From positions 62,001 through 126,000 of the forward strand of contig CANLNK010000010.1 of the NCBI GenBank assembly GCA_947492575.1: a DNA stretch of 64,000 nucleotides. Direction: 5' to 3'. This document shows, piece by piece, positions 27,615 to 37,921 of this stretch. Position 1 is the stretch's first letter; each line of letters opens with the position of its first letter. The DNA is from an uncultured Thalassotalea sp. (GTDB taxonomy: Bacteria; Pseudomonadota; Gammaproteobacteria; Enterobacterales; Alteromonadaceae). The notes below the pieces were generated by a model. It made no database searches. It worked only from the letters and a program-made list of their open reading frames with translations, and was not told the DNA's origin. The translations under genes and the position numbers were made by a program.

Positions 27615-27806
27615 ATCAGTTAATTCAAAATCTTTAAAGGTTATAGCGTGTTACTTTTTATTGTAACGGGATCAATGGAAAAGGGTAGCTGTAATCAGAA
27701 ATATTTACCCCGTTTTTTGCTTATACATCGACTTATAGCAAGGTTCACTAGCACATAGGTTGGTCAGCCTGTTATTATTGGCTCAGTTTTTTAGTGATGA
27801 TTAGAT

Positions 27807-28382
27807 ATGCAAGACGTTACCCAGCTTTTTCCTGTCAATCTAGACGCTGATTGGTCCCATTTGTCTGCCAAAGACTTCTCCCCTGTATTGGCTGATTGGT
27901 TATTTGACGCAGGTTCTTTGACTGCGCGCTTAACCGCTCGCTGCCAAGAATTTAAAGTTATCTTGCTTGGGCAGGAGCACCATACAGTTTCGTCGCACGA
28001 GGCCTGCGAACATATCCCAGAAGGTACTCAGGTCATAGCACGTGAAGTGCTTCTGTACTGCGACAATCACCCTCAAGTGTTTGCGCGTAGCTTAATGCCA
28101 TTGACAAGCTTAACTGGCGAAGAAGCCGCGCTTTCTGAGCTTGGCGATAAACCTCTAGGTCAAGCGATATTTAACAGTCCACATCTCACACGTGGCGATT
28201 TTGCAGTAGCGCAATTTGATAATGATTCTGGTGTTGCATCACTTGCGAAGACTTTGGCACTTCCTTTAGCTGATAAACTTTGGGGAAGGCGTTCTATATT
28301 TTTCCTACATGACAAACCGCTAGCGGTAGCGGAAGTTTTTTTACCGAATGCTTTTGCTTACGAACTCAAGGAAGTGTCATGA
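27807..28382 (+). CDS. ubiC: Chorismate pyruvate-lyase
   Basis: A 191-residue cytosolic enzyme that converts chorismate to 4-hydroxybenzoate and pyruvate, the entry to ubiquinone synthesis. Conserved features include [20 protein letters not shown] with its active-site arginine region, [10 protein letters not shown] and LWGRRSIF. The stop overlaps ubiA (ATGA), the standard operon arrangement. Confidence 0.93.
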   Translation: MQDVTQLFPVNLDADWSHLSAKDFSPVLADWLFDAGSLTARLTARCQEFKVILLGQEHHTVSSHEACEHIPEGTQVIAREVLLYCDNHPQVFARSLMPLTSLTGEEAALSELGDKPLGQAIFNSPHLTRGDFAVAQFDNDSGVASLAKTLALPLADKLWGRRSIFFLHDKPLAVAEVFLPNAFAYELKEVS

Positions 28383-29245
28383 CTACGACGACATTAAAAT
28401 GGCAAGCGATTAAACAAATCACCCGCTTAGACAAGCCTATCGGCACGTATTTGCTGTTGTGGCCGACATACTGGGCACTTTGGGTGGCGGCAGATGGCTA
28501 TCCAAATTTAATGCTGCTGTTTATTTTCTCTATGGGCGTTGTTGTCATGCGCAGTGCGGGCTGTGTGATCAATGACTTTGCCGATAGAAAAGTTGATGGC
28601 CAAGTAAAAAGAACCCAACACAGGCCGCTTGTTTCCGGGGCAATCACAGAGCAGCAAGCCATTATGTTGTTTGGTGCGCTCATTGGCTCTGCATTTGTTC
28701 TTGTGGTGAATCTTAGTTGGCTGACCATTCAGTATTCGGTCGTCGCACTTTTGTTGGCTTCGGTTTACCCATTTATGAAGCGCTATACCCATTTACCACA
28801 AGTTGTTCTTGGTGCAGCATTTAGCTGGGGTATGATTATGGCGTTTGCAGAAATTCAAGGGCGTGTGCCAACGGTTGCTTGGTTATTGTTTACTGCAAAC
28901 CTATTATGGACAGTGGCTTACGACACCATGTATGCCATGGTAGATCGCGATGACGATTTGAAAATTGGCGTTAAGTCGACGGCGATTTTATTTGGGAAAC
29001 ACGATATCCGTATTATCGGTTTTTTACAGGTGATGGTGCTGGCGATCTTGTTTACTGTGGGGGACATGTTGGCGTTCGGTTGGCCATATCAACTTTGCTT
29101 GGTTATAGCTGCAGCGCTATTTACCTACCAACAAATATTGATAAAAGATAGAAACAGAGAGAAGTGCTTTCACGCTTTTCTCAACAACCATTATGTCGGC
29201 TTAGTGGTGTTTCTAGGTATATTCATTGAGTACTGGGCTGTTTAA
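28379..29245 (+). CDS. ubiA: 4-hydroxybenzoate polyprenyltransferase
   Basis: A 288-residue inner-membrane prenyltransferase that attaches the polyprenyl tail to 4-hydroxybenzoate. Both aspartate-rich motifs are present: [20 protein letters not shown] near residue 65 and [20 protein letters not shown] near residue 190. About eight to nine transmembrane helices. Coupled to ubiC. Confidence 0.95.
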   Translation: MTTTTLKWQAIKQITRLDKPIGTYLLLWPTYWALWVAADGYPNLMLLFIFSMGVVVMRSAGCVINDFADRKVDGQVKRTQHRPLVSGAITEQQAIMLFGALIGSAFVLVVNLSWLTIQYSVVALLLASVYPFMKRYTHLPQVVLGAAFSWGMIMAFAEIQGRVPTVAWLLFTANLLWTVAYDTMYAMVDRDDDLKIGVKSTAILFGKHDIRIIGFLQVMVLAILFTVGDMLAFGWPYQLCLVIAAALFTYQQILIKDRNREKCFHAFLNNHYVGLVVFLGIFIEYWAV

Positions 29246-29275
29246 GAGCTTACAAGAGTCGAGTTATACGCAACA

Positions 29276-29304
29276 AAAAAGCAGCCATATGGCTGCTTTT
29301 TGTT
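29276..29304 (+). terminator. Terminator between ubiA and plsB
   Basis: Stem AAAAAGCAGCC / GGCTGCTTTTT (29276-29286 with 29291-29301) with a 4-base loop. The A and T runs on each side allow it to act for both convergent genes. Confidence 0.9.
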
Positions 29305-29353
29305 GTTAGTCGACACTAATTAATATGCTCGAATTAAGCCTTTCACCACTCAA

Positions 29354-31795
29354 CTAGCGAGAGATGCTCTGCAATACCTGGATATCCAATAAACTACTTA
29401 TATTTTGTTTTAGTGCTTGAAGTTCAGGCGTGTCGATAAGATAGCCATCATCGTTGAGCTCAGCATAACCTTGCTCTTTAAGTACGGCAATTAACGCTGA
29501 CTGTGCTTTCTTATCAATAAACTCTGGTGCGTTAATGTTATTGAGCTTTGATAAGCGTTTAGCGATAGCAATAACTTGCTCTTCTAGTGAAGACTTACTG
29601 ATAGGTGATGTTCTAGAAAGCAGGGTTGTGATGATAGCTAGGCGCTGCAGGGTTTCATCGATAACCTCAGCCATAACACGTACAGCTGATTTAACACCAA
29701 CATCATTGGTTAGCGACCAGAAGCCAGCTTTACTTTGTTTCGCCATATCGTTTGTTTGCAAGTAATCTAAACATTGCTCAACTTGCATAGCGATGTCCTG
29801 ATCATCTTGCCACAGGAACAGTTCGTTTTTAATCAAACGCACAATTACTTGTACTTGGCTGACCAATTCATCATTGGCAATTTTACTATTACGCTCTAGA
29901 AGGCGGCAGACAAGCGAAGGAACAACATAAGCGTGTAGAATGTTATTGCGGTAGTAACGCATTTCAAGTGCTGCCGTTGCGCTTAAAGATAAAATATCCC
30001 CAAAGTTGTCCGATTCAACATTCACTTTATTAAGCGATTTCAAGTGCGCTATAAGTTGGTCAACATCTTCTTCTGGGAATGTCATCAAGTTGCTATATGG
30101 CGCATGCTTTTGCATCGCTAAGAAGAAGTTAAGCTCTTGTTTTAGTTCACTTTCAGCTAACGCCTTATTTTCAGTTGCCAATAAAATAAGAGCGGCTAAA
30201 GAGACAGAGTTTAAAGCCACACATTGATTGATATTGGTCATTACATCATTTGCTAAATGATTAACGGCAGGGGTTAACCAGCTTGGCTTTTGTGGATCGA
30301 TTGGGTCGATAGCATCACGCCAGTCATCAACATTATCATTTAAGAATTGGTTGATATTGATTGGCTCACCAAAGTTGACGTATCCGTTGCCGTAGTTACG
30401 TAAGTTCTTAATTGCCTTGAGCACACCGAAGACAGATTCTTTTTGCTTTTTATTGCCACTAAGCTCTTTATGGTAAGAACCCACTTCCATGACATGTTCG
30501 TAACCGATGTAGACAGGAATAAGTGTGAGTGGTCGATTGACACCGCGTAGCAGGCTTTGAATCGACATTGCTAGCATACCTGTCTTCGGTTGCAATAAGC
30601 GACCTGTGCGGCTTCGACCGCCTTCAGTGTAATACTTAACTGCGTATCCGCGTTCAAACAATAAACCTAAGTATTCACGGAAAATTGTTGAATACATGCG
30701 ATTTCCTCTGAAGCTACGGCGAATAAAGAAAGCACCAGCTTTTCTGAAAATTGGACCCGCTGGCCAGAAATTCAGGTTAATACCCGCTGCAATGCGCGGT
30801 GTTACCAAGCCCTCATGGAAAATGACATAAGTTAATAGTAGGTAGTCCATATGACTACGATGGCAAGGTACATAAATGATTTCGTGACCGTCTTGCGCGA
30901 CTTTTCTTAATCTTTCAGCATTTCGAACTTCAATGTTTTTATATAGCCGATTCCATAACCAAGAAAGAATACGTTCACCGAAATGGATAGCAGTTTCACG
31001 GTAGTCTCCCGCAATTTCATCCATAATCTTAAGCGCTTGCTTCTTCACTTTCTCTTTTGGCAATTTCTTACTGCTCACTTCATCGCTGATTAAACGTTTG
31101 ATCGAAGGATTGGCGAGTAACGCAGTAAACATTTGCTGGCGGTGCATTAAGCGAGGACCAGTTGCCACAACCGTTTGGCGATGGAAATGAAAACGTGCCA
31201 CGCGCAACAATTTATGCGCGGTAGACTTGTCCGTACCGTGGTCATCCGCCATTAGGCGTAATGATAATGCCTCGCTAAAACGAACAAGTGAGTGACGACC
31301 TAAAAATAAGACAATGAAAAATTTACGAAAAATAGTCGGTGACTCTTGATCTGCTAGTAGTGTACCGACGTTAGCGTTGTTCTTTTCTACTGTCGGAACG
31401 CGACCCCAGATCAGGTTAGCAGGGATAAGCTTTGCATCTAGCTCTTTGTCCTCGGCATGCAATTTTAATAGCTGAATACCTTGGACAAGGGCGTTAGTTT
31501 TACGTTTGCGTCCACGAAAGAAAAACGAGGTAGGTTTTTCGAGGCAAAGCGTACGATTGAACACTTTCCCTTTAATAGTTACTTTTCCTAATGGGTCAGG
31601 AAGCCCCATTGATTTACAAGCTTTTTGCAGAGAGAGCAGGTCACTTGCTGATTGGTGGCGAACAATATAGAAAATAGGTTGCTTCGCATTTTTTACATCA
31701 ATGTCGTTGAGGCGATCAGGAATGATTTTGCACCTTACGAGCAACTTAATGGGTAGAGAGAGTAAAAAGTAAAGAAGTGAACGTAATGCTAACAT
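29354..31795 (-). CDS. plsB: Glycerol-3-phosphate 1-O-acyltransferase
   Basis: An 813-residue inner-membrane-associated acyltransferase that makes lysophosphatidate, the first phospholipid intermediate. The HX4D catalytic motif is H312-RSHM-D317 in CHRSHMDYLL; downstream blocks include FIRRSFRGNRMYS, YTEGGRSRTGR and LIPVYIGYEHV. Length matches E. coli PlsB (807). The start codon follows the end of the XrtA-associated ATPase gene, with both on the minus strand. Confidence 0.96.
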   Translation of the reverse strand: MLALRSLLYFLLSLPIKLLVRCKIIPDRLNDIDVKNAKQPIFYIVRHQSASDLLSLQKACKSMGLPDPLGKVTIKGKVFNRTLCLEKPTSFFFRGRKRKTNALVQGIQLLKLHAEDKELDAKLIPANLIWGRVPTVEKNNANVGTLLADQESPTIFRKFFIVLFLGRHSLVRFSEALSLRLMADDHGTDKSTAHKLLRVARFHFHRQTVVATGPRLMHRQQMFTALLANPSIKRLISDEVSSKKLPKEKVKKQALKIMDEIAGDYRETAIHFGERILSWLWNRLYKNIEVRNAERLRKVAQDGHEIIYVPCHRSHMDYLLLTYVIFHEGLVTPRIAAGINLNFWPAGPIFRKAGAFFIRRSFRGNRMYSTIFREYLGLLFERGYAVKYYTEGGRSRTGRLLQPKTGMLAMSIQSLLRGVNRPLTLIPVYIGYEHVMEVGSYHKELSGNKKQKESVFGVLKAIKNLRNYGNGYVNFGEPININQFLNDNVDDWRDAIDPIDPQKPSWLTPAVNHLANDVMTNINQCVALNSVSLAALILLATENKALAESELKQELNFFLAMQKHAPYSNLMTFPEEDVDQLIAHLKSLNKVNVESDNFGDILSLSATAALEMRYYRNNILHAYVVPSLVCRLLERNSKIANDELVSQVQVIVRLIKNELFLWQDDQDIAMQVEQCLDYLQTNDMAKQSKAGFWSLTNDVGVKSAVRVMAEVIDETLQRLAIITTLLSRTSPISKSSLEEQVIAIAKRLSKLNNINAPEFIDKKAQSALIAVLKEQGYAELNDDGYLIDTPELQALKQNISSLLDIQVLQSISR

Positions 31796-31906
31796 GTTGT
31801 TTCGCCCAGATTTATCAGAACGATTATTTTAGCACTAATCCGCGAAGTTGTCGCAACGCGGAATGTGTCTAAATTTGACGGGTGTTAATAAATAGTGGAA
31901 TAGCGC

Positions 31907-32953
31907 TTAATGATCGTCTTTTGAACTTAGGTTGGCTTCAGCTAGTTGCCTATTCTTTTGTTTCAACAATTTGTCAACATAGCGCGCCATCTTGATTTTC
32001 TCTTTGATCGACGTCTCTAGAATTTCTTCTACTTCCCGCAAAACATCTTTTAAGTTTTCGACATTTTGTGAAGAGTTCACTACAACAGGCGCGCTAGGAG
32101 TTGGCTCTTGGCTCGTTAGCGCAGCTCCATTTAATGAACCAGTGAGTTCAACCCCCATTTCTTCTGCGACAGCTAGTATGGCTTGCTCATCAATACTTTC
32201 TAGCTCTTCTAAAAAGCCAAATAGCAAAATGCGATCGACGAAGATATTTATTTTACGCGGGACACCAAGCGTTTTTTCATGAATAAGAGTAAAGGCTTGA
32301 TCTGAAAACAAATCTTCTTTCTCGTAACCTGCTTGGTGAATACGGTGATTAATGTAGTTTTTTACTTCTTCGATGCTAAGAGGTTTCAGGTGCGCTGACG
32401 CGATAATACGCTGGCGAAACTGCTCCATATTTGGCGCTTGTATAATAGCCTTTAATTCTTCTTGTCCAAGTAAAAAGCTCTGAATTAAGGGTTGGTTGTC
32501 TAACTGAAAGTTAGATAGCATGCGCAACTCTTCAACGGTTTCCGCTGGTAGATTTTGTGCTTCATCAACCAGTAATAAAGCGCGCTTGCCTTGCTCGTTA
32601 AGCATTATCAAAAACTTTTCTATAGCGGTAAGCATTTCCGCTTTGCTGTTTCCATCATATGCAATGTTGAATTCAGCGATAACCAGTTCTAGTAATTCTT
32701 CGGGGTTCAGCTTAGTGGTGACAAGTTGCGCAGCAACAATATCCGCATCAGAAATATTGGCCATCAAATTACGTGCAATGGTGGTTTTACCGGTACCAAT
32801 AGGGCCGGTAATTACGATAAAGCCTTCTTTCTGATCAAGGCCATACTGTAAATAAGATAGCGCGCGTTGATGATGTTTGGTCGCGAAAAAAAATCGAGGA
32901 TCAGGGCTTAACTGAAACGGACGTTCATTAAAGCCATAGTAACTTTCGTACAT
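31907..32953 (-). CDS. XrtA/PEP-CTERM system-associated ATPase
   Basis: A 348-residue AAA-type ATPase related to ExeA/GspA and matching the XrtA-associated ATPase family (TIGR03015 type). It starts MYESYYGFNERPFQLSPDPR; Walker A is GPIGTGKTT (K56) and Walker B is LLLVDEAQN. The C-terminal part is a charged, probably helical tail. Last gene of the minus-strand XrtA arm, separated from the barrel gene by two bases. Its exact job in export of the polysaccharide is unknown. Confidence 0.88.
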   Translation of the reverse strand: MYESYYGFNERPFQLSPDPRFFFATKHHQRALSYLQYGLDQKEGFIVITGPIGTGKTTIARNLMANISDADIVAAQLVTTKLNPEELLELVIAEFNIAYDGNSKAEMLTAIEKFLIMLNEQGKRALLLVDEAQNLPAETVEELRMLSNFQLDNQPLIQSFLLGQEELKAIIQAPNMEQFRQRIIASAHLKPLSIEEVKNYINHRIHQAGYEKEDLFSDQAFTLIHEKTLGVPRKINIFVDRILLFGFLEELESIDEQAILAVAEEMGVELTGSLNGAALTSQEPTPSAPVVVNSSQNVENLKDVLREVEEILETSIKEKIKMARYVDKLLKQKNRQLAEANLSSKDDH

Positions 32954-32955
32954 GC

Positions 32956-34551
32956 TTAAAAATCTTTTCTAACAGATAGTGTTGCGCGTGTTTCATCGTA
33001 TACGCGGAAGTTGTTATTAGATTCTCGGTTGAGGTATCTGACGTTTAAATCGAGCGAGAATGATTTACCTAACTGTCGAGAATAATTTGCCGTATAACTA
33101 TGGTAGTAATCAACGGTTTCTTCAGTTTGAATATCAGTCTGCTCAGTTTCAAAGTTATTACGCGTAAAACGCCACGACAACGATAGGTCACTTTTTGAAT
33201 TTATGCGGCGTGATGCTGTAAAGTTAATATTGACAGTTTTTCTTATTGAATCGGTATTTAAGTCTTGTCGCTCATTACCACTAACGCGTAGAGAGAAGGT
33301 TGTTCTTTTCAGGTTTAAGCTAGAATTCCATGCCAGTGTTTTGAAAAGTGAAAATTGATCATCTTCTACTGAACGAATGCCTAAAATTGGAATTTCTATA
33401 AAGCTACTTGGATCCTCGCCTTCGTCAAGCTGACCGACGCAATCATCAATTGTTTCTGTTGCGCCTATTGGGCAGAAAACTGTAGATTCAATAAAAGACT
33501 CTAATCGATCACGCTGAAATGCTTGAACTGACTCGTCGTATGTAATGGTATTAGTCATACGCTTGTTTCTGTGTTTAACATTTAGGCCATACGATTCTCC
33601 AAAAAATCGCTCGCTGAAGCTTGCGGCGATTGAAGTTCGGCTACTTGGTTGCCAACTAACGTCAGTGTCTATGTAATCGTCACCGATAGAATCATTGTCG
33701 ATATAGTTATAAGAAACATTCCAAATTAGTCTGTCACTAAATTTTATTCTAGCTCCTAGGCCGTTTGATTTACTCTCACTAATGTTATTACTTGCGATAG
33801 AGCCTTCATATTGTTCGTCGTAATAGCGAATAAATGGACTAAATTGCCATGGTGTAGTGAAACCTAATCGAGCATCTATCCGATGGCTACGCGCGGTGGA
33901 GCCGCGATTATCCCTGTCAGAGTATGAGCCCGTTACTGACCAAAAGGTGCTTTTAATACCGGAGCCATTTTGGAAGTTGATAGACGAATTATGACCTTTG
34001 CTTTCACCTACGTCGTCGCCAGCCGAGTTTTCGCTGAACTGACTACTAGCGTTAAAAATGAAATCAGAATTATTAACTTGGTAGCTCAATCCTGCGCTAT
34101 AGCTGGAAGTTCTAACCGTATCACCAGTTACTAAGTCACTACCTAAATTGCTACCAAAATTTCGTGGTCCATTGTCAATTCTTCCGCTGAGATTGAGCGA
34201 CAAAGCGTTTTGCCATGGCGTGTATCTTATGCGGACGTCCGCAGTTTCATAGCCTTTGTTTACATTACTATCATGACTATAAAATAGATGAGATAGTGAG
34301 CCGTTTATCGTAGCATTAAATTTAGCAGACTCGATATTCGAGTCTAAACCAACATTAGTGCGTGTAATAAAGCTGTCTTCTTCATTGAAGGTTTCTTGCT
34401 CAACGTTATTCGAGTATATCTCTTCGATACTAACAAAAGGTTCAAAATTTAAGGAGGTATTTGCATTTGCTACATTAGTTAACGCAATTGCTACTGCAGT
34501 AGCGACAGAGTACTTACCTATTACGCCCATAGCCATATCCGTAGTAGCCAT
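32956..34551 (-). CDS. TIGR03016-type XrtA-system outer-membrane beta-barrel protein
   Basis: A 531-residue protein with a signal peptide (cleavage near ANA-NT, about residue 31) and a long series of alternating hydrophobic strands ending LSVRKDF. The terminal phenylalanine is typical of outer-membrane barrels. Length and operon position match the PEP-CTERM-associated outer-membrane family, which may form the polysaccharide exit channel or an accessory porin (inference). The chosen start overlaps the kinase gene by 38 bases; ATGs at 34536 and 34530 would shorten the overlap and keep the signal peptide. Confidence 0.82.
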   Translation of the reverse strand: MATTDMAMGVIGKYSVATAVAIALTNVANANTSLNFEPFVSIEEIYSNNVEQETFNEEDSFITRTNVGLDSNIESAKFNATINGSLSHLFYSHDSNVNKGYETADVRIRYTPWQNALSLNLSGRIDNGPRNFGSNLGSDLVTGDTVRTSSYSAGLSYQVNNSDFIFNASSQFSENSAGDDVGESKGHNSSINFQNGSGIKSTFWSVTGSYSDRDNRGSTARSHRIDARLGFTTPWQFSPFIRYYDEQYEGSIASNNISESKSNGLGARIKFSDRLIWNVSYNYIDNDSIGDDYIDTDVSWQPSSRTSIAASFSERFFGESYGLNVKHRNKRMTNTITYDESVQAFQRDRLESFIESTVFCPIGATETIDDCVGQLDEGEDPSSFIEIPILGIRSVEDDQFSLFKTLAWNSSLNLKRTTFSLRVSGNERQDLNTDSIRKTVNINFTASRRINSKSDLSLSWRFTRNNFETEQTDIQTEETVDYYHSYTANYSRQLGKSFSLDLNVRYLNRESNNNFRVYDETRATLSVRKDF

Positions 34552-35428
34552 AAATATCCTTGCTCGTTTTCACCGTTTTATTTAGGACGAAGCCAATAGC
34601 GAGATTTTCATCTAATTGGCTAGTCGCTTTCTTAATGTGATCTAATTTGGTACGAGATTCTTCCACAACAACAACCGCTTGTCCGACTAGGCTGGCGAGT
34701 ACTGGCGTTTCAGTTACACCTAATAATGGTGGACAGTCGAAAATTACTACACGGTCTGGATAACGATTCGACAATTCGTGCGCTAGCGTCGCCATACGTT
34801 CACTTGCCAATAACTCGTTGGTTAATAAATGTGCTGAACCAGCTGGCATGATCTTTAAGTTATCAATGTTGGTCGGGTAAATAATTGATGACACATCATC
34901 AGTATCACCGCAAAGGTAATCCAAAAGACCTGTTTGATTGTCAAACTCTAGCTCATGATGAATACTAGGTCTTAAGACATCTGCGTCTACCAGTAGAACA
35001 GTTTTATCTTGTTCTAGTGCAACACTTAAAGCTAAGTTTATTGATACAAAGGTTTTGCCTTCATTAGGACTGGAACTACTTACCATAATCAAATTACTAT
35101 GGTTAAGCGTTTTTGATACCGGGCCAAAAGCATTGTTGATTAGCTTACGCTTAATGTGGCGGAATTCTTCTTGTTGGTGGTGGGTATTACCACCACTATG
35201 CAAGAAACCACGATTTGTTAGCTTATCGTTGTCTATAAAAATTTCGCGACGGCCTGCTGGTTTTGCACTTTGCTCTGATGTTTCCGACTCTGAAACCGCT
35301 GGTTTTACTGTGTCAGATTCCACTGAATCATCAATTTGGAGGTCTTTGGCCTCTTGGCCGTCTATATTAGCGTCTGCAGTTGACTTCGCTTGTTGCTTTT
35401 TCGCTAGCGCCTTTTCAATAGTACTCAT
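34514..35428 (-). CDS. XrtA-associated tyrosine autokinase (CpsD/CapB-like)
   Basis: A 304-residue cytoplasmic BY-kinase. A hydrophilic N-terminal region (about residues 1-80) precedes the ATPase domain, with Walker A SPNEGKT, Walker A' LLVDADVLRPS and Walker B VVIFDCPPLLG. The C-terminus is a tyrosine cluster, YGYYGYGYGRNR, the expected autophosphorylation site. It works with the chain-length protein encoded just upstream, whose stop overlaps this start by one base. Confidence 0.92.
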   Translation of the reverse strand: MSTIEKALAKKQQAKSTADANIDGQEAKDLQIDDSVESDTVKPAVSESETSEQSAKPAGRREIFIDNDKLTNRGFLHSGGNTHHQQEEFRHIKRKLINNAFGPVSKTLNHSNLIMVSSSSPNEGKTFVSINLALSVALEQDKTVLLVDADVLRPSIHHELEFDNQTGLLDYLCGDTDDVSSIIYPTNIDNLKIMPAGSAHLLTNELLASERMATLAHELSNRYPDRVVIFDCPPLLGVTETPVLASLVGQAVVVVEESRTKLDHIKKATSQLDENLAIGFVLNKTVKTSKDIYGYYGYGYGRNR

Positions 35429-37032
35429 TAACCGAAGACTCCTCTGAGTGGCGCTTGAAAAACATGAGGGAACGCAAAGTAACTGACAAAGGCGACAAGC
35501 AATAGGATAAGCATTAAATTTGACGCCATAAAGATGATGGTCTTCTTACGATGCCATTGGATCAGGCCTAAGTTTTCATTGGCTGAAATGGAACCAAACA
35601 CTGGGATGCCTGTAGCTCTCGATAATTGCTGTGATGAAGTCACGACAGGGTTAATTTGGCTCATTAATAATGAAAGTCCAATGCCAGCGCCAACCCCTAA
35701 AACAAGGATTGCTGTGAACAATATCATGCGAGGTGGACCTGAAGGTTTCAATGGTGCACGCGGCGGGTCAATTACCCTGAATTGAATTTTGTCTGTCGTT
35801 TCATCCGCTTGTTGAGCTAGCTGAGCTGTTTCTTTTCTAGAAAGTAACTCTTCGTACTTCCTTTTCGTGATATCGTAACCGCGATTCAGCGCTGTCAACT
35901 CTGCGTCAATCTCAGGTAGTGAATGAATTTTGGTTTCGATTTCAGCCACCCGCGTCTTAAAGTTGGCAACACGGACAGTTAATGAAGCCACTTCATTCTC
36001 ATACTGGCTTGCTTGAATTTTCAGTTCTTGGAATACAGGACTCCGCCCAGCACTTGATAAAGAGCTACTGGTATCGTTGTCGGCGGCGCTGATAGATGCG
36101 TAATATTCGTCAATTTCTTGTTTGCGTTTACCCATGAGTTCATCGAGGCGACGAGTCAACTCCTTAACTTCTGGGTGCATTTCTGTGTATCTGAGGAGTT
36201 TCTCATCAAGCATTTGTTCGATTTGCTCAATGCGAGCATCATAGCTAGTCGAAACACTACTATTGCTTTGCACTCTGCTATTCATTAACTCAGTGTCAGC
36301 GGGCTTTTCGCCGTCTAACTGAGTTTTTGCAGATGCTAGGCGTGTTTTTGCTTCTTCCAATAGGAGCTCTGCACGCTCAAGCTCTTCTTTTTCTTGTGCT
36401 AAATTAGCGTAGAAACCACCACTATTAATCGCCAATAAATCACCGTACTTTTGCTTAAAGTTTGTGAGGCGTAACTCAGCTGCAACAAGTCGATTTTCGT
36501 AATCTTTGATTTGAGTATTTAAGAACTTTTGTGCTTCGTCAGAATCACTGCGAGATTCACCTAACGTATTTTCAATAAATACCGTTAAGGTTGCTTGTAC
36601 GACATTTTTCGCCAGTTCTGGGTCTTGGTTCTCATAGGAAATCGTATAGATATTTTCTCGTCCTTGCGGCGCTAACTTTAAGGAAGATTTTAACTGGTTA
36701 ATAATAGCATCATACTCTCCAGTGTTCTTCGCTCGTACGTCTAGGTCAACCATCCGAGCAATACGCTCTAAATTAGGCCGACTAAAAAGCGTTCCAACCA
36801 TTAAACGTATCTGTGTCTCAGGGTTCGTTTCAACGGTTAAACCTCTTAGTAGAGGCCTTAGAAGAGACTGCGTATCGACGTTTACACGCGCAGTTGACTT
36901 GTATACGTCGGGCATTTGAGCGACAAAGTACCAACCGATTGGACAGATAATCCAAGTCGCCACAATAATGTAGCGACGTTTAATCCAAATCCCTTTTAGA
37001 TAATCGATTATCTGTTCGAGTATTTCCTGCAT
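35428..37032 (-). CDS. XrtA-system polysaccharide chain-length determinant (Wzz-like)
   Basis: A 534-residue inner-membrane protein of the PCP class. An N-terminal transmembrane helix (about residues 19-36) is followed by a large periplasmic domain with extended coiled-coil segments (about 150-400) and C-terminal transmembrane helices (about 425-445 and 500-523). It matches the PEP-CTERM chain-length family (TIGR03007 type). It should regulate polymer length and activate the tyrosine kinase. Confidence 0.9.
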   Translation of the reverse strand: MQEILEQIIDYLKGIWIKRRYIIVATWIICPIGWYFVAQMPDVYKSTARVNVDTQSLLRPLLRGLTVETNPETQIRLMVGTLFSRPNLERIARMVDLDVRAKNTGEYDAIINQLKSSLKLAPQGRENIYTISYENQDPELAKNVVQATLTVFIENTLGESRSDSDEAQKFLNTQIKDYENRLVAAELRLTNFKQKYGDLLAINSGGFYANLAQEKEELERAELLLEEAKTRLASAKTQLDGEKPADTELMNSRVQSNSSVSTSYDARIEQIEQMLDEKLLRYTEMHPEVKELTRRLDELMGKRKQEIDEYYASISAADNDTSSSLSSAGRSPVFQELKIQASQYENEVASLTVRVANFKTRVAEIETKIHSLPEIDAELTALNRGYDITKRKYEELLSRKETAQLAQQADETTDKIQFRVIDPPRAPLKPSGPPRMILFTAILVLGVGAGIGLSLLMSQINPVVTSSQQLSRATGIPVFGSISANENLGLIQWHRKKTIIFMASNLMLILLLVAFVSYFAFPHVFQAPLRGVFG

Positions 37033-37077
37033 TCCTGACCTCTTACAAACAGGTGATGTATTGCTATTTAGATGCTA

Positions 37078-37713
37078 TTAGAACCAAGCTTCAGGTACGA
37101 TGATAATATCGCCAGGTAGCATGTCGACATTAGCGTCAATCTCTCCGGCAATTAAATCGTCTATCGCAAGCGCATATTGCATTTGCACACCATCAACGAT
37201 TCGAACCAACACGGCATCATTACCATCAGCAAATTCTGTTAGACCGCCAACCGTGATCATAACATCGAGCAATGTCATGTTCTTCTTATAATTGATCGCT
37301 AACGGCTGAGAGGCTTCACCAATGACGCGAATTTGCTCACTGAATGGGCCAACAAAGCCACCGACAGTAACCGTCACGATAGGATCGCGTACATAAGTAC
37401 TTAGTACCTGCTCAATTTCTCTTGCTAATTCTGTTGGCGTGCGACCTGACACGGGAATGTCTTCTACCAATGAAGTGGTGATCATGCCATCAGGACGAAC
37501 GGTAAAACTGCCTGAAATTTCAGGGTGACGCCAAACAAAAATATTGACGGAATCACCGGCACCGATAAGATAACGGTATGAGTCAATATCAGTTGTTTTA
37601 GATGGATGAAGGGTTGCTTGCGGCAATTGAGGTGCCGAACTACAAGCAGATAAGACATAGCCAAAGGCTACAACGACCAACAATTTTATTGTTTGGATAA
37701 CTCTTTTTTCCAT
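37078..37713 (-). CDS. XrtA-system polysaccharide export lipoprotein (Wza/EpsE-like)
   Basis: A 211-residue lipoprotein. The signal peptide ends in a lipobox, VLSAC (about residue 24). The Poly_export domain is shown by YLIGAGDSVNIFVWRHPEIS and FTVRPDGMIT, and a SLBB-type region with VIGEASQP follows. It belongs to the short export-protein type of PEP-CTERM loci (TIGR03027). First gene of the minus-strand arm, opposite the sugar transferase gene across a 208-bp promoter region. Confidence 0.92.
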   Translation of the reverse strand: MEKRVIQTIKLLVVVAFGYVLSACSSAPQLPQATLHPSKTTDIDSYRYLIGAGDSVNIFVWRHPEISGSFTVRPDGMITTSLVEDIPVSGRTPTELAREIEQVLSTYVRDPIVTVTVGGFVGPFSEQIRVIGEASQPLAINYKKNMTLLDVMITVGGLTEFADGNDAVLVRIVDGVQMQYALAIDDLIAGEIDANVDMLPGDIIIVPEAWF

Positions 37714-37801
37714 GGTTTATACCTTCTGTACCCGCTGTTGAGCAAAATTAAATGCTAAATGATTGTATTGTATTTTTTTTGAGGTTGCACATTTTTTAAT
37801 A

Positions 37802-37859
37802 ATTGATACACACAATTTTAAAAGTGTAAATATAAAGTTAACTCTGATAGAGTATCAAT
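37802..37859. promoter_or_regulatory. Divergent XrtA-locus promoter region with inverted repeats
   Basis: In the 208-bp region between the two arms, TGATA-GAG-TATCA (37845-37857) is a small perfect inverted repeat, and ATTGATA (37802-37808) is complementary to TATCAAT (37853-37859). They could be operator elements. A sigma-54 motif (GG-N10-GC) was sought and not found with correct spacing. Confidence 0.3.
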
Positions 37860-37921
37860 CGTATTTATTTAGCGCTAGCTCTTTAATCGAGCGTATGAAT
37901 TTAAAGGAATAATAACAAGAT

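Noticed and set aside
31796-31906. Hairpin TCCGC...GCGGA downstream of the XrtA ATPase gene
   Set aside because: The stem is interrupted by a bulge and has no U-tract, so it was not called as a terminator.
37714-37921. Sigma-54 promoter in the XrtA divergent region
   Set aside because: A GC-rich -24/-12 pair was looked for; the nearest candidate has the wrong spacing.
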